Positions 33,736 through 43,295 of a stretch of 64,000 nucleotides of DNA are shown piece after piece; the first letter of the stretch is position 1; each line of letters starts with the position of its first letter. A program made the translations under genes and the position numbers. The stretch is taken from assembly GCF_003173775.1 (NCBI RefSeq), contig NZ_CP029552.1:4591001-4655000 (forward strand), given 5' to 3'. Under the pieces are notes generated by a model. That model was not told the origin of the DNA and searched no databases. It saw nothing but the letters and a program-made list of their open reading frames with translations. This stretch comes from Methylobacterium sp. 17Sr1-1. GTDB lineage: Bacteria; Pseudomonadota; Alphaproteobacteria; Rhizobiales; Beijerinckiaceae.

Positions 33736-33857
33736 GGCGGGGCCCTTGAGAACCCCCACTTGCCGAAACGTCATTCCTTAGGGGATTGTCCGTACGTGAC
33801 ACCGTGTCGCCACGGGCCAGAATCGTGTCTCCCGGGCCCGGGGGATACAGGAGTGAC

Positions 33858-35006
33858 ATGACGGCGATCTGGTTCATCTTCGCGCTCATGACCGGCTTGG
33901 CGGTGCTCGTCCTGCTCTGGCCGATGTCGCGCCGGCTCGCGCTCGCGGCCGTGCCGGAGGGCGAGGCGCGGATCGCCACCGAGACCGGCTTCTACCGCGA
34001 CCAGCTGCGGGAGATCGACCGCGACGCGGCCCGCGGCCTCCTGGCCGAGCCGGAGGCCGAGGCGGCCCGGGCAGAGGCGGCGCGCCGCCTGCTGCGGGCG
34101 AGCCGCGAGCCCGGCCGCACCGCCGGTGCGGTCGGCGAGCCGGCCCTGCGTCGGCGCCGCGCGGCCTCGGCCTTCGCCCTCTCGACGGTGCCGCTGGTGG
34201 CTCTCCTCGTCTACGGGATGTACGGCTCGCCGGACCTGCCGGCCCAGCCCCAGGCCGAGCGCCTGGCCCATGCGCGATCGGCCGGCAACGACCTCGCCGC
34301 GGCGGTGGCGCAGATCGAGGCGCACCTCGCCAAGGCGCCGGAGGACGGCCGCGGCTGGGCGGTGCTCGCCCCGGTCTACTTGCGCGTCGGGCGCGGCGAG
34401 GACGCGATCAAGGCCTACGAGAACTCGCTCAGGTTGCTTGGCGAGGATGCGACCCGGCTCGCCGATTACGGCGAGGCCCTGGTGGCGACGGGCGACGGAG
34501 TCGTCTCGTCGCGGGCCCGCGACGCCTTCGAGCGGGCGCTCAAGCAGGATCCCAACGCGGTCAAGCCGCAATTCTACCTCGCCCGCGCCGCCGAGCAGGA
34601 CGGCGACCGCGCCCAGGCCCGCACCCGCTACGCCGCGCTCGCGGCGGGAGCGCCGCCCGAGGCGCCCTGGCTGCCGATGGTGCGCGACAGCCTCGCCCGC
34701 CTCGACGGCACCGCGCCGCCTCCCGCCGCGGCGAAGCCCGCCGCGGGTCCCGGCATGAGCGAGGAGCAGCGCGGCATGGTCCGCGGCATGGTCGAGGGGC
34801 TGGCCCAGCGCCTCGCCGAGAAGGGCGGGACGCCGGAGGAATGGGCCCGGCTGGTGCGCTCCTACGGGGTGCTGGGCGAGCGATCGAGGGCGGAGGAGAT
34901 CCTGGCGCAGGCCCGGACCGCCCTCGGGAACGATCCGGCCAGGCTCGCGCCGGTGGAGGAGGCCGCCCGGGAGATGGGAGTGGGCGCGCCGAAGGCGGCG
35001 CCGTGA
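33858..35006 (+). CDS. ccmI: Cytochrome c biogenesis protein CcmI
   Basis: 382 aa. N-terminal TM (IWFIFALMTGLAVLVLLWPM), a cytoplasmic leucine-zipper-like stretch (FYRDQLREIDRDAARGLLAEPEAEAARAEAARRLL), a second TM (ASAFALSTVPLVALLVYGMYG), then a periplasmic TPR domain (RGWAVLAPVYLRVGRGEDAIKAYENSLRL). CcmI holds apocytochrome c for haem ligation by the CcmFH complex. The ATG at 33858 has CAGGAG upstream. Start of the ccm block. Confidence 0.93.
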   Translation: MTAIWFIFALMTGLAVLVLLWPMSRRLALAAVPEGEARIATETGFYRDQLREIDRDAARGLLAEPEAEAARAEAARRLLRASREPGRTAGAVGEPALRRRRAASAFALSTVPLVALLVYGMYGSPDLPAQPQAERLAHARSAGNDLAAAVAQIEAHLAKAPEDGRGWAVLAPVYLRVGRGEDAIKAYENSLRLLGEDATRLADYGEALVATGDGVVSSRARDAFERALKQDPNAVKPQFYLARAAEQDGDRAQARTRYAALAAGAPPEAPWLPMVRDSLARLDGTAPPPAAAKPAAGPGMSEEQRGMVRGMVEGLAQRLAEKGGTPEEWARLVRSYGVLGERSRAEEILAQARTALGNDPARLAPVEEAAREMGVGAPKAAP

Positions 35007-35335
35007 CGATCGCGACGCCTGACCCCCCCGCCGCGGGGGAGGGTGGCCTGCGGAGCAGGCCGGGAGAGGGGACCGCGACGGTGCCGAACGTGGCGCCCTT
35101 CATGGCGGTCGCGACCTCTCCGGAAGCGTGGTTCCCCTCTCCCGCCCGGCTCCGCCGGGCACCCTCCCCCGCAGAGGGGGGAGGGATCAGGCCCGCGCTC
35201 TACTCGGCACCGCCGCCCAAGCACTGCTATACACCGACAACCAACAGAGCCGGCCCCGCGCCGGCCGCCCCCGGGAGACGCCATCCATGACCCTCGCCAC
35301 CCCCCTCCCCCATCGTCCCGCCTGAGCCCCGCCCC
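35007..35335. other. ccmI-ccmE gap, 329 bases
   Basis: It holds the inverted repeat and, at 35287-35325, a possible 12-codon reading frame ([12 protein letters not shown]) ending 10 bases before ccmE. There is no evidence that this is translated. No other gene is seen. Confidence 0.4.
35021..35192. repeat. Long inverted repeat inside the ccm block
   Basis: 38-base arms at 35035-35072 and 35133-35170 are reverse complements with a few mismatches (left GGGGGAGGGTGGCCTGCGGA; right ends CCGGGCACCCTCCCCC). The outer end carries a second small hairpin, ACCCTCCCCC-GCAGA-GGGGGGAGGG, identical to the one after lpd at 19266. It fills the gap between ccmI and ccmE and could impede transcription. Confidence 0.8.
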
Positions 35336-35854
35336 ATGACGCGCCGGCGCCGCCGTTCCGTCCTCATCCTCGTCTGCGGCGCCGTGCTGGCGGTGGCCCT
35401 CGGGCTCGTCCTCTCGGCGATGCGCGACACCATCGTGTTCTTCCGCTCGCCCACCGAGGTGGCGGGCCAGAAGGTCGCGCCGGGCACCCGCTTCCGCCTC
35501 GGCGGGCTGGTCGAGGCCGGCTCGCTCAAGCGCGAGGCCGACGGCAAGGTGGCGTTCGCCGTCACCGATACCGGCTCGACCGTGCAGGTGCGCTACCGCG
35601 GCCTGCTGCCCGACCTCTTCCGCGAGGGCCAGGGCGTGGTGACCGAGGGCGTGCTGGAGCCCGACGGCATTTTTCGCGCCGACACCGTGCTCGCCAAGCA
35701 CGACGAGACCTACATGCCCCGCGAGGTCGCCGACGCCCTCAAGGCGCAGGGGCGCTGGCAGGAAGGCGGGGCCAAGGAAGGCGGCGCCAAGCAAGGCGGG
35801 ACCAAGCCCGGAACCGCGCAGGCCGAGCCCGTCTCCCGCACCGCCGTCCAATAG
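35336..35854 (+). CDS. ccmE: Cytochrome c maturation haem chaperone CcmE
   Basis: 172 aa periplasmic haem chaperone anchored by an N-terminal TM ([21 protein letters not shown]). The OB-fold body ([46 protein letters not shown]) ends with the haem-binding His122 and Tyr126 in [13 protein letters not shown]. The C-terminal tail has a [16 protein letters not shown] repeat. CcmE takes haem from CcmABCD and gives it to CcmF. Confidence 0.96.
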   Translation: MTRRRRRSVLILVCGAVLAVALGLVLSAMRDTIVFFRSPTEVAGQKVAPGTRFRLGGLVEAGSLKREADGKVAFAVTDTGSTVQVRYRGLLPDLFREGQGVVTEGVLEPDGIFRADTVLAKHDETYMPREVADALKAQGRWQEGGAKEGGAKQGGTKPGTAQAEPVSRTAVQ

Positions 35855-36006
35855 TCCCTCCCCGTGCGGCGGAAGGTCTTGGCGGCGCTCGGCACGAAGC
35901 GGACTAAGGTGACGTCCGCGATCCGCCGCGGCAGGACGCCGGGCGGGAGAGCCGTCGACCGATCTCCCGTCCCGATGGACTTCACGCTCACCGAAAGGTC
36001 GCCCTG

Positions 36007-38004
36007 GTGCTGATCGAGGTTGGTCACTACGCCCTCGCCCTCGCGCTCGCCCTGTCCCTGACGCAGATGGTGATGCCGGTCTGGGCGAGCCGCGCCGCCG
36101 ACCCCGTCCTGCGCAGCGTCACGGTGCCGGCGGCGCTCGCCACCTTCGCGTGCATCGCCTTCGCGTTCGGGGCGCTGACCTACGCCCACGTCACCTCGGA
36201 CTTCTCGGTCCAGAACGTCGTCGAGAACTCGCACTCGATGAAGCCGCTGATCTACAAGATCTCCGGCGTCTGGGGGAACCACGAGGGCTCGATGCTGCTC
36301 TGGGTGCTGATCCTGGCGCTGTTCGGCGCCGTGGTGGCGCTCGCCCGCAACGCCGTGCCGCCCACCTTGCGCGCCAACACGCTCGGCGTGCAGGCCGCCA
36401 TCACCGCGGTGTTCCTGCTCTTCATCCTCGTCACCTCGAACCCGTTCGCCCGGCTCAACCCGGCCCCGGTCGAGGGGCGCGACCTCAACCCGCTGCTCCA
36501 GGATCCCGGCCTCGCGATCCATCCGCCGCTGCTCTATCTCGGTTATGTCGGCTTCTCGATCACCTTCGCCTTCGCCATCGCGGCCCTGATCGAGGGCCGG
36601 ATCGACGCCGCCTGGGCCCGCGCCGTGCGGCCCTGGACGCTGGCGGCCTGGTGCTTCCTCACCGTCGGCATCGCCATGGGGTCGTACTGGGCCTATTACG
36701 AGCTCGGCTGGGGCGGCTGGTGGTTCTGGGACCCGGTCGAGAACGCCTCGCTGATGCCTTGGCTCGCCGGCACGGCGCTCGTTCACTCCACCGTCGTCAT
36801 GGAGAAGCGCGACGCGCTCAAGGTCTGGACGGTGCTGCTCGCCATCCTGACCTTCTCGCTGTCGCTGCTCGGCACCTTCCTGGTGCGCTCAGGGGTCCTC
36901 ACCTCGGTCCACACCTTCGCCACCGACCCGACCCGGGGCACCTTCATCCTCGGCATCCTGGTCCTGTTCATCGGCGGCTCGCTGGCGCTGTACGCCTGGC
37001 GCGCCCCCACCCTGCGCCAGGGCGGCCTGTTCGCGCCGATCTCGCGCGAGGGCGCATTGGTGATGAACAACCTGTTCCTGTCGGCGGCCTGCGCCACGGT
37101 GCTGGTCGGCACCCTCTACCCGCTCGTCCTCGAGTCGCTGACGGGCGAAAAAATCTCGGTCGGGCCGCCCTTCTTCAACCTGACCTTCCTGCCGCTCGCC
37201 GTGCCGCTGCTCCTCGTGGTGCCGTTCGGCCAGACGCTCGCCTGGAAGCGCGGCGACCTCGCGGCGGCGAGCCAGCGGCTGTTCGTCGGTTTCGCGCTCG
37301 CGCTCGCCGTTGCGCTTCTGGCCATCGCGGTCACCTGGGGCGGACCGGTGGGGGCGCCGCTCGGCATCGGGCTCGGCGCCTACCTGATCCTGGGCGCCGC
37401 CCTCGAGATCGTCACCCGGGCGAAGGGCAAGACATTCGGGTTGTCGCTGCGCCGCGCAGCCGGCCTGCCGCGCTCGGCCTGGGGCACGGCGCTGGCGCAT
37501 GCCGGCGTCGGCGTCACGGTGATCGGCATCGCCGCCCAGGCCTGGAGCGTCGAATCCCTCGCCACCGTGAAGCGCGGCGGCGAGCTGCGCGCCGGTCCCT
37601 ACGTCGCGGCTCTGGAGGGCGTCCTGCCCCGCACCGGGCCGAACTACACCGAGACCGTGGCCCATCTGACCATCCGCGAGGGCGGCGACCCGGTCGGGGT
37701 GATCGAGCCGGGCAAGCGCTTCTACGCGTCGCGCAACATGTCGGTGAGCGAGGCGGGCCTGCTCACCCTCGGGGTGAGCCAGGTCTATGCCAGCGTCGGC
37801 GAGACCGGGACCGACGGCAGCCTCGGCATCCGCCTGTACTACAAGCCCCTGGTGCTGCTGATCTGGCTCGGCGCCGTGGTGATGGCGCTCGGCGGCGGCC
37901 TCTCCCTCACCGACCGGCGCTTCCGCGTCGGCGCCCCGGCCCTGCGGCCGGCGATCCGCGACGCCGCCGGCCCGGTGCCGCCCCACTCGGTCCCCGCAGA
38001 GTAG
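36007..38004 (+). CDS. ccmF: Cytochrome c haem lyase subunit CcmF
   Basis: 665 aa multi-spanning membrane protein of the haem-handling family. The WWD signature (GWGGWWFWDPVENASLMPWL) lies near residues 235-250, with conserved periplasmic His in GNHEGSMLLW, AIHPPLLY and TSVHTFA. It transfers haem from CcmE to apocytochrome c. The GTG at 36007 is followed directly by TM1 (VGHYALALALALSL). It lies 152 bases after ccmE. Confidence 0.96.
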   Translation: MLIEVGHYALALALALSLTQMVMPVWASRAADPVLRSVTVPAALATFACIAFAFGALTYAHVTSDFSVQNVVENSHSMKPLIYKISGVWGNHEGSMLLWVLILALFGAVVALARNAVPPTLRANTLGVQAAITAVFLLFILVTSNPFARLNPAPVEGRDLNPLLQDPGLAIHPPLLYLGYVGFSITFAFAIAALIEGRIDAAWARAVRPWTLAAWCFLTVGIAMGSYWAYYELGWGGWWFWDPVENASLMPWLAGTALVHSTVVMEKRDALKVWTVLLAILTFSLSLLGTFLVRSGVLTSVHTFATDPTRGTFILGILVLFIGGSLALYAWRAPTLRQGGLFAPISREGALVMNNLFLSAACATVLVGTLYPLVLESLTGEKISVGPPFFNLTFLPLAVPLLLVVPFGQTLAWKRGDLAAASQRLFVGFALALAVALLAIAVTWGGPVGAPLGIGLGAYLILGAALEIVTRAKGKTFGLSLRRAAGLPRSAWGTALAHAGVGVTVIGIAAQAWSVESLATVKRGGELRAGPYVAALEGVLPRTGPNYTETVAHLTIREGGDPVGVIEPGKRFYASRNMSVSEAGLLTLGVSQVYASVGETGTDGSLGIRLYYKPLVLLIWLGAVVMALGGGLSLTDRRFRVGAPALRPAIRDAAGPVPPHSVPAE

Positions 38005-38022
38005 GACAGGTCAGTCACCCCG

Positions 38023-38490
38023 ATGCGTGCGCTCCGCTCCGCCCTCCTCGCCCTGGCGCTCCTCATGCCCGTCGCCGCCGGCGCCGTGCAGCCCGAGGAG
38101 GTGATGAAGGACCCGACCCTGGAGAAGCGGGCCCGGGCGATCTCGGCGGGCCTGCGCTGCCTCGTCTGCCAGAACCAGTCGATCGACGATTCCGACGCGC
38201 CGCTCGCCCGTGACCTGCGGCTGATCGTGCGCGAGCGCCTGCGCCAGGGCGACGACGACGATTCGGTGCTGCGCTACGTGGTGCAGCGCTACGGCGAGTT
38301 CGTGCTGCTGCGCCCCGTCGTCGCCTGGCACACCGCGCTCCTCTGGCTGACCCCGGTGCTGGTGGTCGGCCTCGGCGGCCTCGCCCTCTTCGCGACCTCC
38401 CGTAAGCGGAAGGCGTCCCAGCCCAAGGCCCTCTCGGCCGCCGAAGAGGCGGCGGTCGCCGACCTGATGCGCCGGGCCGAATCGCGATGA
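38023..38490 (+). CDS. ccmH: Cytochrome c maturation thioreductase CcmH
   Basis: 155 aa. Signal/anchor sequence (LLALALLMPVAAGAV), then the redox motif LRCLVCQNQSIDDSDAPLARDLR with Cys46 and Cys49, and a C-terminal TM (LLWLTPVLVVGLGGLALFA). It reduces the apocytochrome CXXCH thiols for haem attachment. Follows ccmF by 18 bases, and its stop overlaps the next start (ATGA). Confidence 0.95.
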   Translation: MRALRSALLALALLMPVAAGAVQPEEVMKDPTLEKRARAISAGLRCLVCQNQSIDDSDAPLARDLRLIVRERLRQGDDDDSVLRYVVQRYGEFVLLRPVVAWHTALLWLTPVLVVGLGGLALFATSRKRKASQPKALSAAEEAAVADLMRRAESR

Positions 38491-39482
38491 GCGGGGGCCT
38501 CACCGACATCGCCGGCATCCGCGTCGGCCACGCCGAGGATGCCCGCGCCCTCTCGGGCACCACCGCGATCGTCTTCGATGCACCGACGGTGGCCGCGGTC
38601 GATATCCGCGGCGGCGGGCCGGGCACGCGGGATACGGATCTCCTCGATCCCGAGCGCACGGTGGCGGGGGTGGACGCCCTCGTCCTGTCCGGCGGCTCGG
38701 TCTTCGGGTTGGATGCCGCCGCCGGTGTCGTCGCCCGCCTCGCCGAGACCGGTCGCGGCTTCGCGGTCGGCCCGGCCCGGGTGCCGATCGTGCCGGCGGC
38801 GATCCTGTTCGACCTCCTCAACGGCGGCGACAAGGCGTGGGGCCGTTTCTCGCCCTACCGCGATCTCGGCTACGCCGCGGCCGTCGCGGCGAGCGCCGGT
38901 CCGGTGGCGATGGGCTCGGTCGGGGCCGGGCTCGGCGCCCGGACCGCCAACCTCAAGGGCGGCCTCGGCAGCGCCTCCGCCCTGGTCGAGGGCACGGGCG
39001 CCCGCGTCGCCGCCCTGGTGGCGGTGAACGCCCTCGGACGGGTCACCGTCGGGGACGGACCGCATTTCTGGGCCGGGCCGTTCGAGGAGGGAACCGAGTT
39101 CGGAGGCCTCGGCCCTGCGCCAAAAATCCCGCCCGACGCCTTCGCCTGGCCGGCAAAGCCGATGCCGGGCGCCAACACGACGATCGCGGTGGTCGCGACC
39201 GATGCGCGCCTGACCAAGGCCGAGGCCCGCCGCCTCGCCGTGACGGCGCAGGACGGTCTCGCCCGGGCGATCGTGCCGGCCCACACACCCCTCGACGGCG
39301 ACCTCGTCTTCTCCGCCGCGACCGGCGCCGTGCCGCTCGCCGATCCCGTCGGGGATCTGGCGCGATTGGGCGACGCGGCGGCGCGGGTGCTGGCGCGGGC
39401 GGTGGCGCTCGGGGTCTACCATGCGCGCGCCCTGCCGGTGACGGGGGCGCAAGCGGCGTGGCGGGACCGGTTCGAGGGGTGA
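38487..39482 (+). CDS. P1 family (S58, DmpA-like) peptidase
   Basis: 331 aa. An N-terminal-nucleophile-type aminopeptidase fold, with GIRVGHAEDARALSGTTAIVF at the start, GGSVFGLDAAAGV, and the likely autocleavage/nucleophile region PGANTTIAVVATDARLTK. Characterised relatives are D/L-aminopeptidases and beta-peptidyl aminopeptidases; the substrate here is unknown. Its start overlaps the ccmH stop by 4 bases, so it is probably translationally coupled although unrelated to cytochrome c assembly. Confidence 0.88.
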   Translation: MSGGLTDIAGIRVGHAEDARALSGTTAIVFDAPTVAAVDIRGGGPGTRDTDLLDPERTVAGVDALVLSGGSVFGLDAAAGVVARLAETGRGFAVGPARVPIVPAAILFDLLNGGDKAWGRFSPYRDLGYAAAVAASAGPVAMGSVGAGLGARTANLKGGLGSASALVEGTGARVAALVAVNALGRVTVGDGPHFWAGPFEEGTEFGGLGPAPKIPPDAFAWPAKPMPGANTTIAVVATDARLTKAEARRLAVTAQDGLARAIVPAHTPLDGDLVFSAATGAVPLADPVGDLARLGDAAARVLARAVALGVYHARALPVTGAQAAWRDRFEG

Positions 39483-39854
39483 GAGGGTTAAGCCCCTACC
39501 CGTTCTTCACACCCGACCCTTTCCCGGACGACTGGAGCGTCAAAGGACGCTTCGCGACTTTTTGCGCTGGATCCCGGATCTCCTTCCACTTCGTTGCAGT
39601 CGTGTAGGACCGTACCGGGCCCGGAAAGGTCCGGGTCGCCAAGGGTGAAGGGTGGGCGCCCGATCCGGTACGCCCGCCCCACTCCTCACAATCGATACCG
39701 CAGTCCCGCCGTGACCCCATGCGCTACGCCGGCCGGGGGCCGATCGGCATCGAATGGAATCTGGTGCGGCGCGCGGGCCAAGGTTGCGCCGGCGGCCTCG
39801 CCCGGACGACCGAGCCGTGGCAGAAGCCTCGCGATCGAAGGAGAGGTCGAGGCG
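39483..39854. other. Intergenic gap, 372 bases
   Basis: Separates the P1 peptidase from fluC. It contains a short hairpin (CCGGGCCCGGAAAGGTCCGGG region near 39615-39637) and a weak inverted pair CGTACCGG / CCGGTACG. No fluoride riboswitch consensus and no convincing gene was found. Confidence 0.45.
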
Positions 39855-40226
39855 GTGAGCTACCTGGTGGTCTTTCTCGGCGCCGGCCTCGGCGGGGCCC
39901 TGCGCCACGGCGTCAACCTCTGGGCGGCGCGGGCGGGCAGCGGCTTTCCGTTCGGCACCATGCTGATCAACATCGCCGGCTCGATCCTGATGGGGGTGCT
40001 CACCGGCTGGTTCGCCGCGAGGGGCGCGGGGCCGCAGGCCCTGCGGCTGTTCCTCACCACCGGGGTTCTCGGCGGCTTCACCACCTTCTCGACCTTCTCG
40101 CTCGAGGCGTTCCTGCTCTGGGAGCGCGGCGCGCACGCGGCGGCGCTCACCTATGTCGGCGTCTCGGTGGCGGCCGGCATCGCGGGCGTCGCCGCGAGCC
40201 TCTGGGTGCTGCGCCAGCTCGCGTGA
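39855..40226 (+). CDS. fluC: Fluoride channel FluC (CrcB)
   Basis: 123 aa four-TM dual-topology fluoride channel. Signatures: GAGLGGALRHGVN, GTMLINIAGSILMGVLTGWF (pore Asn) and TTGVLGGFTTFSTFSLEAFLLW (Na+ site and Phe-box). The GTG at 39855 was chosen because it begins VSYLVVFLGAGLGG; longer frames upstream have no homology. It expels fluoride to protect enolase and pyrophosphatase. Confidence 0.93.
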   Translation: MSYLVVFLGAGLGGALRHGVNLWAARAGSGFPFGTMLINIAGSILMGVLTGWFAARGAGPQALRLFLTTGVLGGFTTFSTFSLEAFLLWERGAHAAALTYVGVSVAAGIAGVAASLWVLRQLA

Positions 40227-40281
40227 ACGGAGGCCCGGCGGGTTGACAAGCGGGGGGATCGGAGGCGGAGTCTTCTTCAAG

Positions 40282-40587
40282 ATGAGCGACACAGCCCCCC
40301 GTCCAGAGGCCGAGAAGCCCCGCATCGCCATCACCTACTGCACCCAGTGCAACTGGCTGCTGCGGGCCGGCTGGATGGCGCAGGAGCTGCTCTCCACGTT
40401 CCGCGACGATCTCGGCGAAGTCGCGCTGATCCCCGGGACCGGCGGCGCCTTCGCGATCACCTGCGGCGACGCCCTGATCTGGGAGCGCAAGCGCGACGGG
40501 GGATTTCCCGACATCAAGACCCTCAAGCAGCGGGTGCGCGACCGGATCGAGCCGGGCCGCGACCTCGGCCACATCGACAGGGCCTGA
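40282..40587 (+). CDS. Rdx/SelT-SelW-SelH-like thioredoxin-fold protein
   Basis: 101 aa. The family signature is the redox pair Cys20/Cys23 (ITYCTQCNWLLRAGWMAQELLSTF), then GTGGAFAITCGDALIWERKRDGGFPDIKTLKQRVRD. Cys replaces the selenocysteine found in animal homologues. Probably a cytoplasmic thiol oxidoreductase. The ATG at 40282 is the first one before the domain. Follows fluC by 55 bases on the same strand. Confidence 0.88.
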   Translation: MSDTAPRPEAEKPRIAITYCTQCNWLLRAGWMAQELLSTFRDDLGEVALIPGTGGAFAITCGDALIWERKRDGGFPDIKTLKQRVRDRIEPGRDLGHIDRA

Positions 40588-40659
40588 CGCCTTGACCATG
40601 CCGCGCCACCCGCGCGCCGCCAGGACCTTCCCTTCGGACCCCGTCATGAGGACCACGCC

Positions 40660-43179
40660 ATGATCCGCCGCCGGCTCCACGCCCTGCGGCGGGACGGGCT
40701 GTCGACGCAGGTCTACCTCGTCGCCCTGGCGATCGCCCTGATCGGGCCGGGCCTCCTGTTCACCGCCGTGCTGCTCGGCCGCTACGCCTCCCTGGAGCGG
40801 ATCCGCTTCCAGCAGGATGCCCGCGAGAGCGTGCGCGGCATCGCGCTCAGCATCGACCGCGACATCGCCGGGCTGGTCTCGGTGCTGCAGACCCTCGCGG
40901 CCTCGCCGCGGCTGAAGCAAGACGGCCTCGGCGGCTTCGAGACCCAGGCCCGGGCGGTGACCGAGACGACGGGCCTCCACCTCTCCCTGCGCCGGCGGGA
41001 CGGGAGCCAGCTCGTCAACACCGCCCTGCCCCCCGGCGCGCCGCTGCCGCAGGACCCGCATCCCGAGGATGAGGCGGTGCTGGCGACGACGCGCCCGGTG
41101 ATCGGCGGCGTCCGCGCCGGCGCGCCCGGGCGGCCGCCGACCTACGACGTCGCGGTGCCGGTGACGATCGAGGGGGTGCCGACCTACGTGCTCAGCGTCA
41201 CGGTGCCGGTGGAGCGGCTGCACCAGATCCTGGTCCAGGACCTCGCGCCGGGCTGGACCACCGGGATCATCGACCGCAACGGCCTCCTGCTCGCCCGCTC
41301 GGAGGACCATGCCGGCCTCGCCGGCCAGCCGATGCAGGCCGCCCTGCGCGGCCATCCGACCGCCGCCGCCGACATCTGGGAGGGCGTCGACCGGCGCCGG
41401 CGACCGGTGCTCTACGTCGAGACCGCCGCCAAGGCGGCCGGCTGGACCGTCGGCGCCAGCATCCCCCGGCAGCAGGTCGAGGCGCCGCTGCGCCACTGGG
41501 TCGTGGCCTTCGGGGGGTTCGGGCTCCTGGCGCTCGCCGTGTCGTCGGTGCTCGCGGTCAAGCTGTGGGCCCGGGTCGCCGAGCCCCTGCGCCAGCTCGC
41601 GGCGGCCGGCGGGGCGCTCGCCGCCGGCCAGCCGGTGCCGCGGGTCTCGACGCCGATCCGCGAGATCCGCCAGCTCGCCGACACCCTCGCCGACGCCTCG
41701 CAGAGCCTGCGCCGGCGCATCGCCGAGCGCGATCAGGCGCTCGAGCAGCAGAGCCGCAGCCTCGCTGCGCTCCGCGAGAGCGAGGCGCGCTTCCGCCACA
41801 TGGCCGATTCCGCCCCGGCCCTGATCTGGATGACCGACGACGCGGGCGAGATCGTCTTCGTGAACCTCCACTACGATTACCTGTTCGGCCGCTCGACCGG
41901 GACGCTGACGGAAGGGCGCTGGCGCGAGATCATCCACCCGGACGACCTGCCCGGCTTCGAGGCGGCGTTCGAGAGCGCCTTCGCGGCGCGCACGCCGTTC
42001 CGCCACGCGACCCGGGTGATCGACCGGCACGGGGCGACGCGCTGGATCCTGTGCGAGGGCGTCGCCCGCCTCGACGATCACGGCCGCTTCCTCGGCTATA
42101 CCGGCTGCAACGTCGACATCACCGAGGCCAAGGACGCCGAGACGGCGCTCCGCGAGGGCGAGGAGCGCCTGCGGCTGGCGCTGGCCGCCGGGCGCCTCGG
42201 GACCTGGGAGATCGATCTCGTTTCGGGTCAGCACCGCCTCTCGGCCCGCTCGGCCGAGATCTTCGGGGCCGCCCCCCTGTCGCACGAGGCCTGGACCCGC
42301 ACGGTGCACCCCGAGGACCGCACCCGGATCGAGGCCGCGCTCGCCGACCTGCTCGCGGGCGAATCCGAGTACCGCACCGAGTTCCGGATCCGGCCGGACG
42401 GGTCCTCGCAACGCTGGGTCAGCGCCCAGGCGATCGTGCAGCGGGATGCGGGAGGCCGGGCGCGCCGGGTGATCGGCATCCACCAGGAGGTGACCGAGCG
42501 CAAGCGGGCCGAGGAGCACCTGCGCCTGCTGGTCCACGAGCTGAACCACCGGGTGAAGAACACGCTCGCCACCGTGCAGTCGATCGCGATGCAGAGCCTG
42601 CGCGGCCTCGACGGACCGCAGGCGGCGGGCGCCAAGACCGCCTTCGAAGCCCGGCTGATCGCGCTCGCGCGCGTCCACGACGTGCTCACCCGCGAGAGCT
42701 GGGAGGGGGCGGAGCTGGCCGAGGTGGTCAAGGACGCCCTCGCCCCCCTCGACGGGCCGGGTGCGCCCTCGCGCTTCGCGGTCGGTGGGCCGGCCTTGCG
42801 CCTGCCGCCCCGCATCGCCCTCTCGATCGCCATGGCGCTGCACGAGCTCGCCACCAACGCGGTCAAGTACGGCGCCCTCTCGGTGCCGGCGGGGAAGGTC
42901 GCGCTGTCGTGGTCGGTCGCCGACGGATGCCTCTCGCTGCGCTGGCAGGAATCCGGCGGGCCGCCGGTCGTCCCCCCGACCCGCACCGGCTTCGGCTCCC
43001 GCCTGATCGAGCGCAGCCTCGCCCGCGAGCTCGACGGCACGGTGAGCCTGAGCTTTCCGCGGGAGGGTGTGGTCTGCACCATCGTGGCGCCCCTCGCCGA
43101 GCCGGGCGCGCTCCGGCCGGAGCCGCGGGAGGCGAGCGGCGCCACGCCGGTCCGGCGTAGGGCGGCGGGGCAGGCGTGA
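40660..43179 (+). CDS. Membrane HWE-family sensor histidine kinase
   Basis: 839 aa. TM1 (about 17-40), a periplasmic sensor domain (41-275), TM2 (278-300), a HAMP-like linker, PAS1 (375-490), PAS2 (500-615), then the HWE kinase core: H-box HELNHRVKNTLATVQSI with His630 and N-box ALHELATNAVKYGAL with Asn733. All expected catalytic residues are present. HWE kinases often feed PhyR in the alphaproteobacterial stress response or control light and chemical sensing. No receiver gene is adjacent. Confidence 0.92.
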   Translation: MIRRRLHALRRDGLSTQVYLVALAIALIGPGLLFTAVLLGRYASLERIRFQQDARESVRGIALSIDRDIAGLVSVLQTLAASPRLKQDGLGGFETQARAVTETTGLHLSLRRRDGSQLVNTALPPGAPLPQDPHPEDEAVLATTRPVIGGVRAGAPGRPPTYDVAVPVTIEGVPTYVLSVTVPVERLHQILVQDLAPGWTTGIIDRNGLLLARSEDHAGLAGQPMQAALRGHPTAAADIWEGVDRRRRPVLYVETAAKAAGWTVGASIPRQQVEAPLRHWVVAFGGFGLLALAVSSVLAVKLWARVAEPLRQLAAAGGALAAGQPVPRVSTPIREIRQLADTLADASQSLRRRIAERDQALEQQSRSLAALRESEARFRHMADSAPALIWMTDDAGEIVFVNLHYDYLFGRSTGTLTEGRWREIIHPDDLPGFEAAFESAFAARTPFRHATRVIDRHGATRWILCEGVARLDDHGRFLGYTGCNVDITEAKDAETALREGEERLRLALAAGRLGTWEIDLVSGQHRLSARSAEIFGAAPLSHEAWTRTVHPEDRTRIEAALADLLAGESEYRTEFRIRPDGSSQRWVSAQAIVQRDAGGRARRVIGIHQEVTERKRAEEHLRLLVHELNHRVKNTLATVQSIAMQSLRGLDGPQAAGAKTAFEARLIALARVHDVLTRESWEGAELAEVVKDALAPLDGPGAPSRFAVGGPALRLPPRIALSIAMALHELATNAVKYGALSVPAGKVALSWSVADGCLSLRWQESGGPPVVPPTRTGFGSRLIERSLARELDGTVSLSFPREGVVCTIVAPLAEPGALRPEPREASGATPVRRRAAGQA

Positions 43180-43215
43180 GGTCCGGGGCTGTGTGAGACG
43201 AAGCAGGGCGCGGGT

Positions 43216-43295
43216 TTCTCCTCTCCCCACGGGCGCAGGGCTGTCCGGGAAAATCCCATTTAGAATCGAGCGCGGGATCCCCTCTCCCACACGGG
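43216..43295. repeat. Palindromic repeat split by an insertion sequence
   Basis: TTTCTCCTCTCCCCACGGGC and GCAGGGCTGTCCGGGAAAAT are followed by GGGATCCCCTCTCCCACACGGG. The element breaks here at 43295 and resumes at 44711 (CCCACACGGGAGAGGGG). The first part recurs at 54546-54581 and 55347-55380. Confidence 0.8.

Noticed and set aside
35287..35325. Twelve-codon leader peptide before ccmE
   Set aside because: No ribosome site, no regulatory codon run; the proximity is probably chance.
39483..39854. Fluoride riboswitch ahead of fluC
   Set aside because: The conserved crcB-motif segments were looked for and not found.
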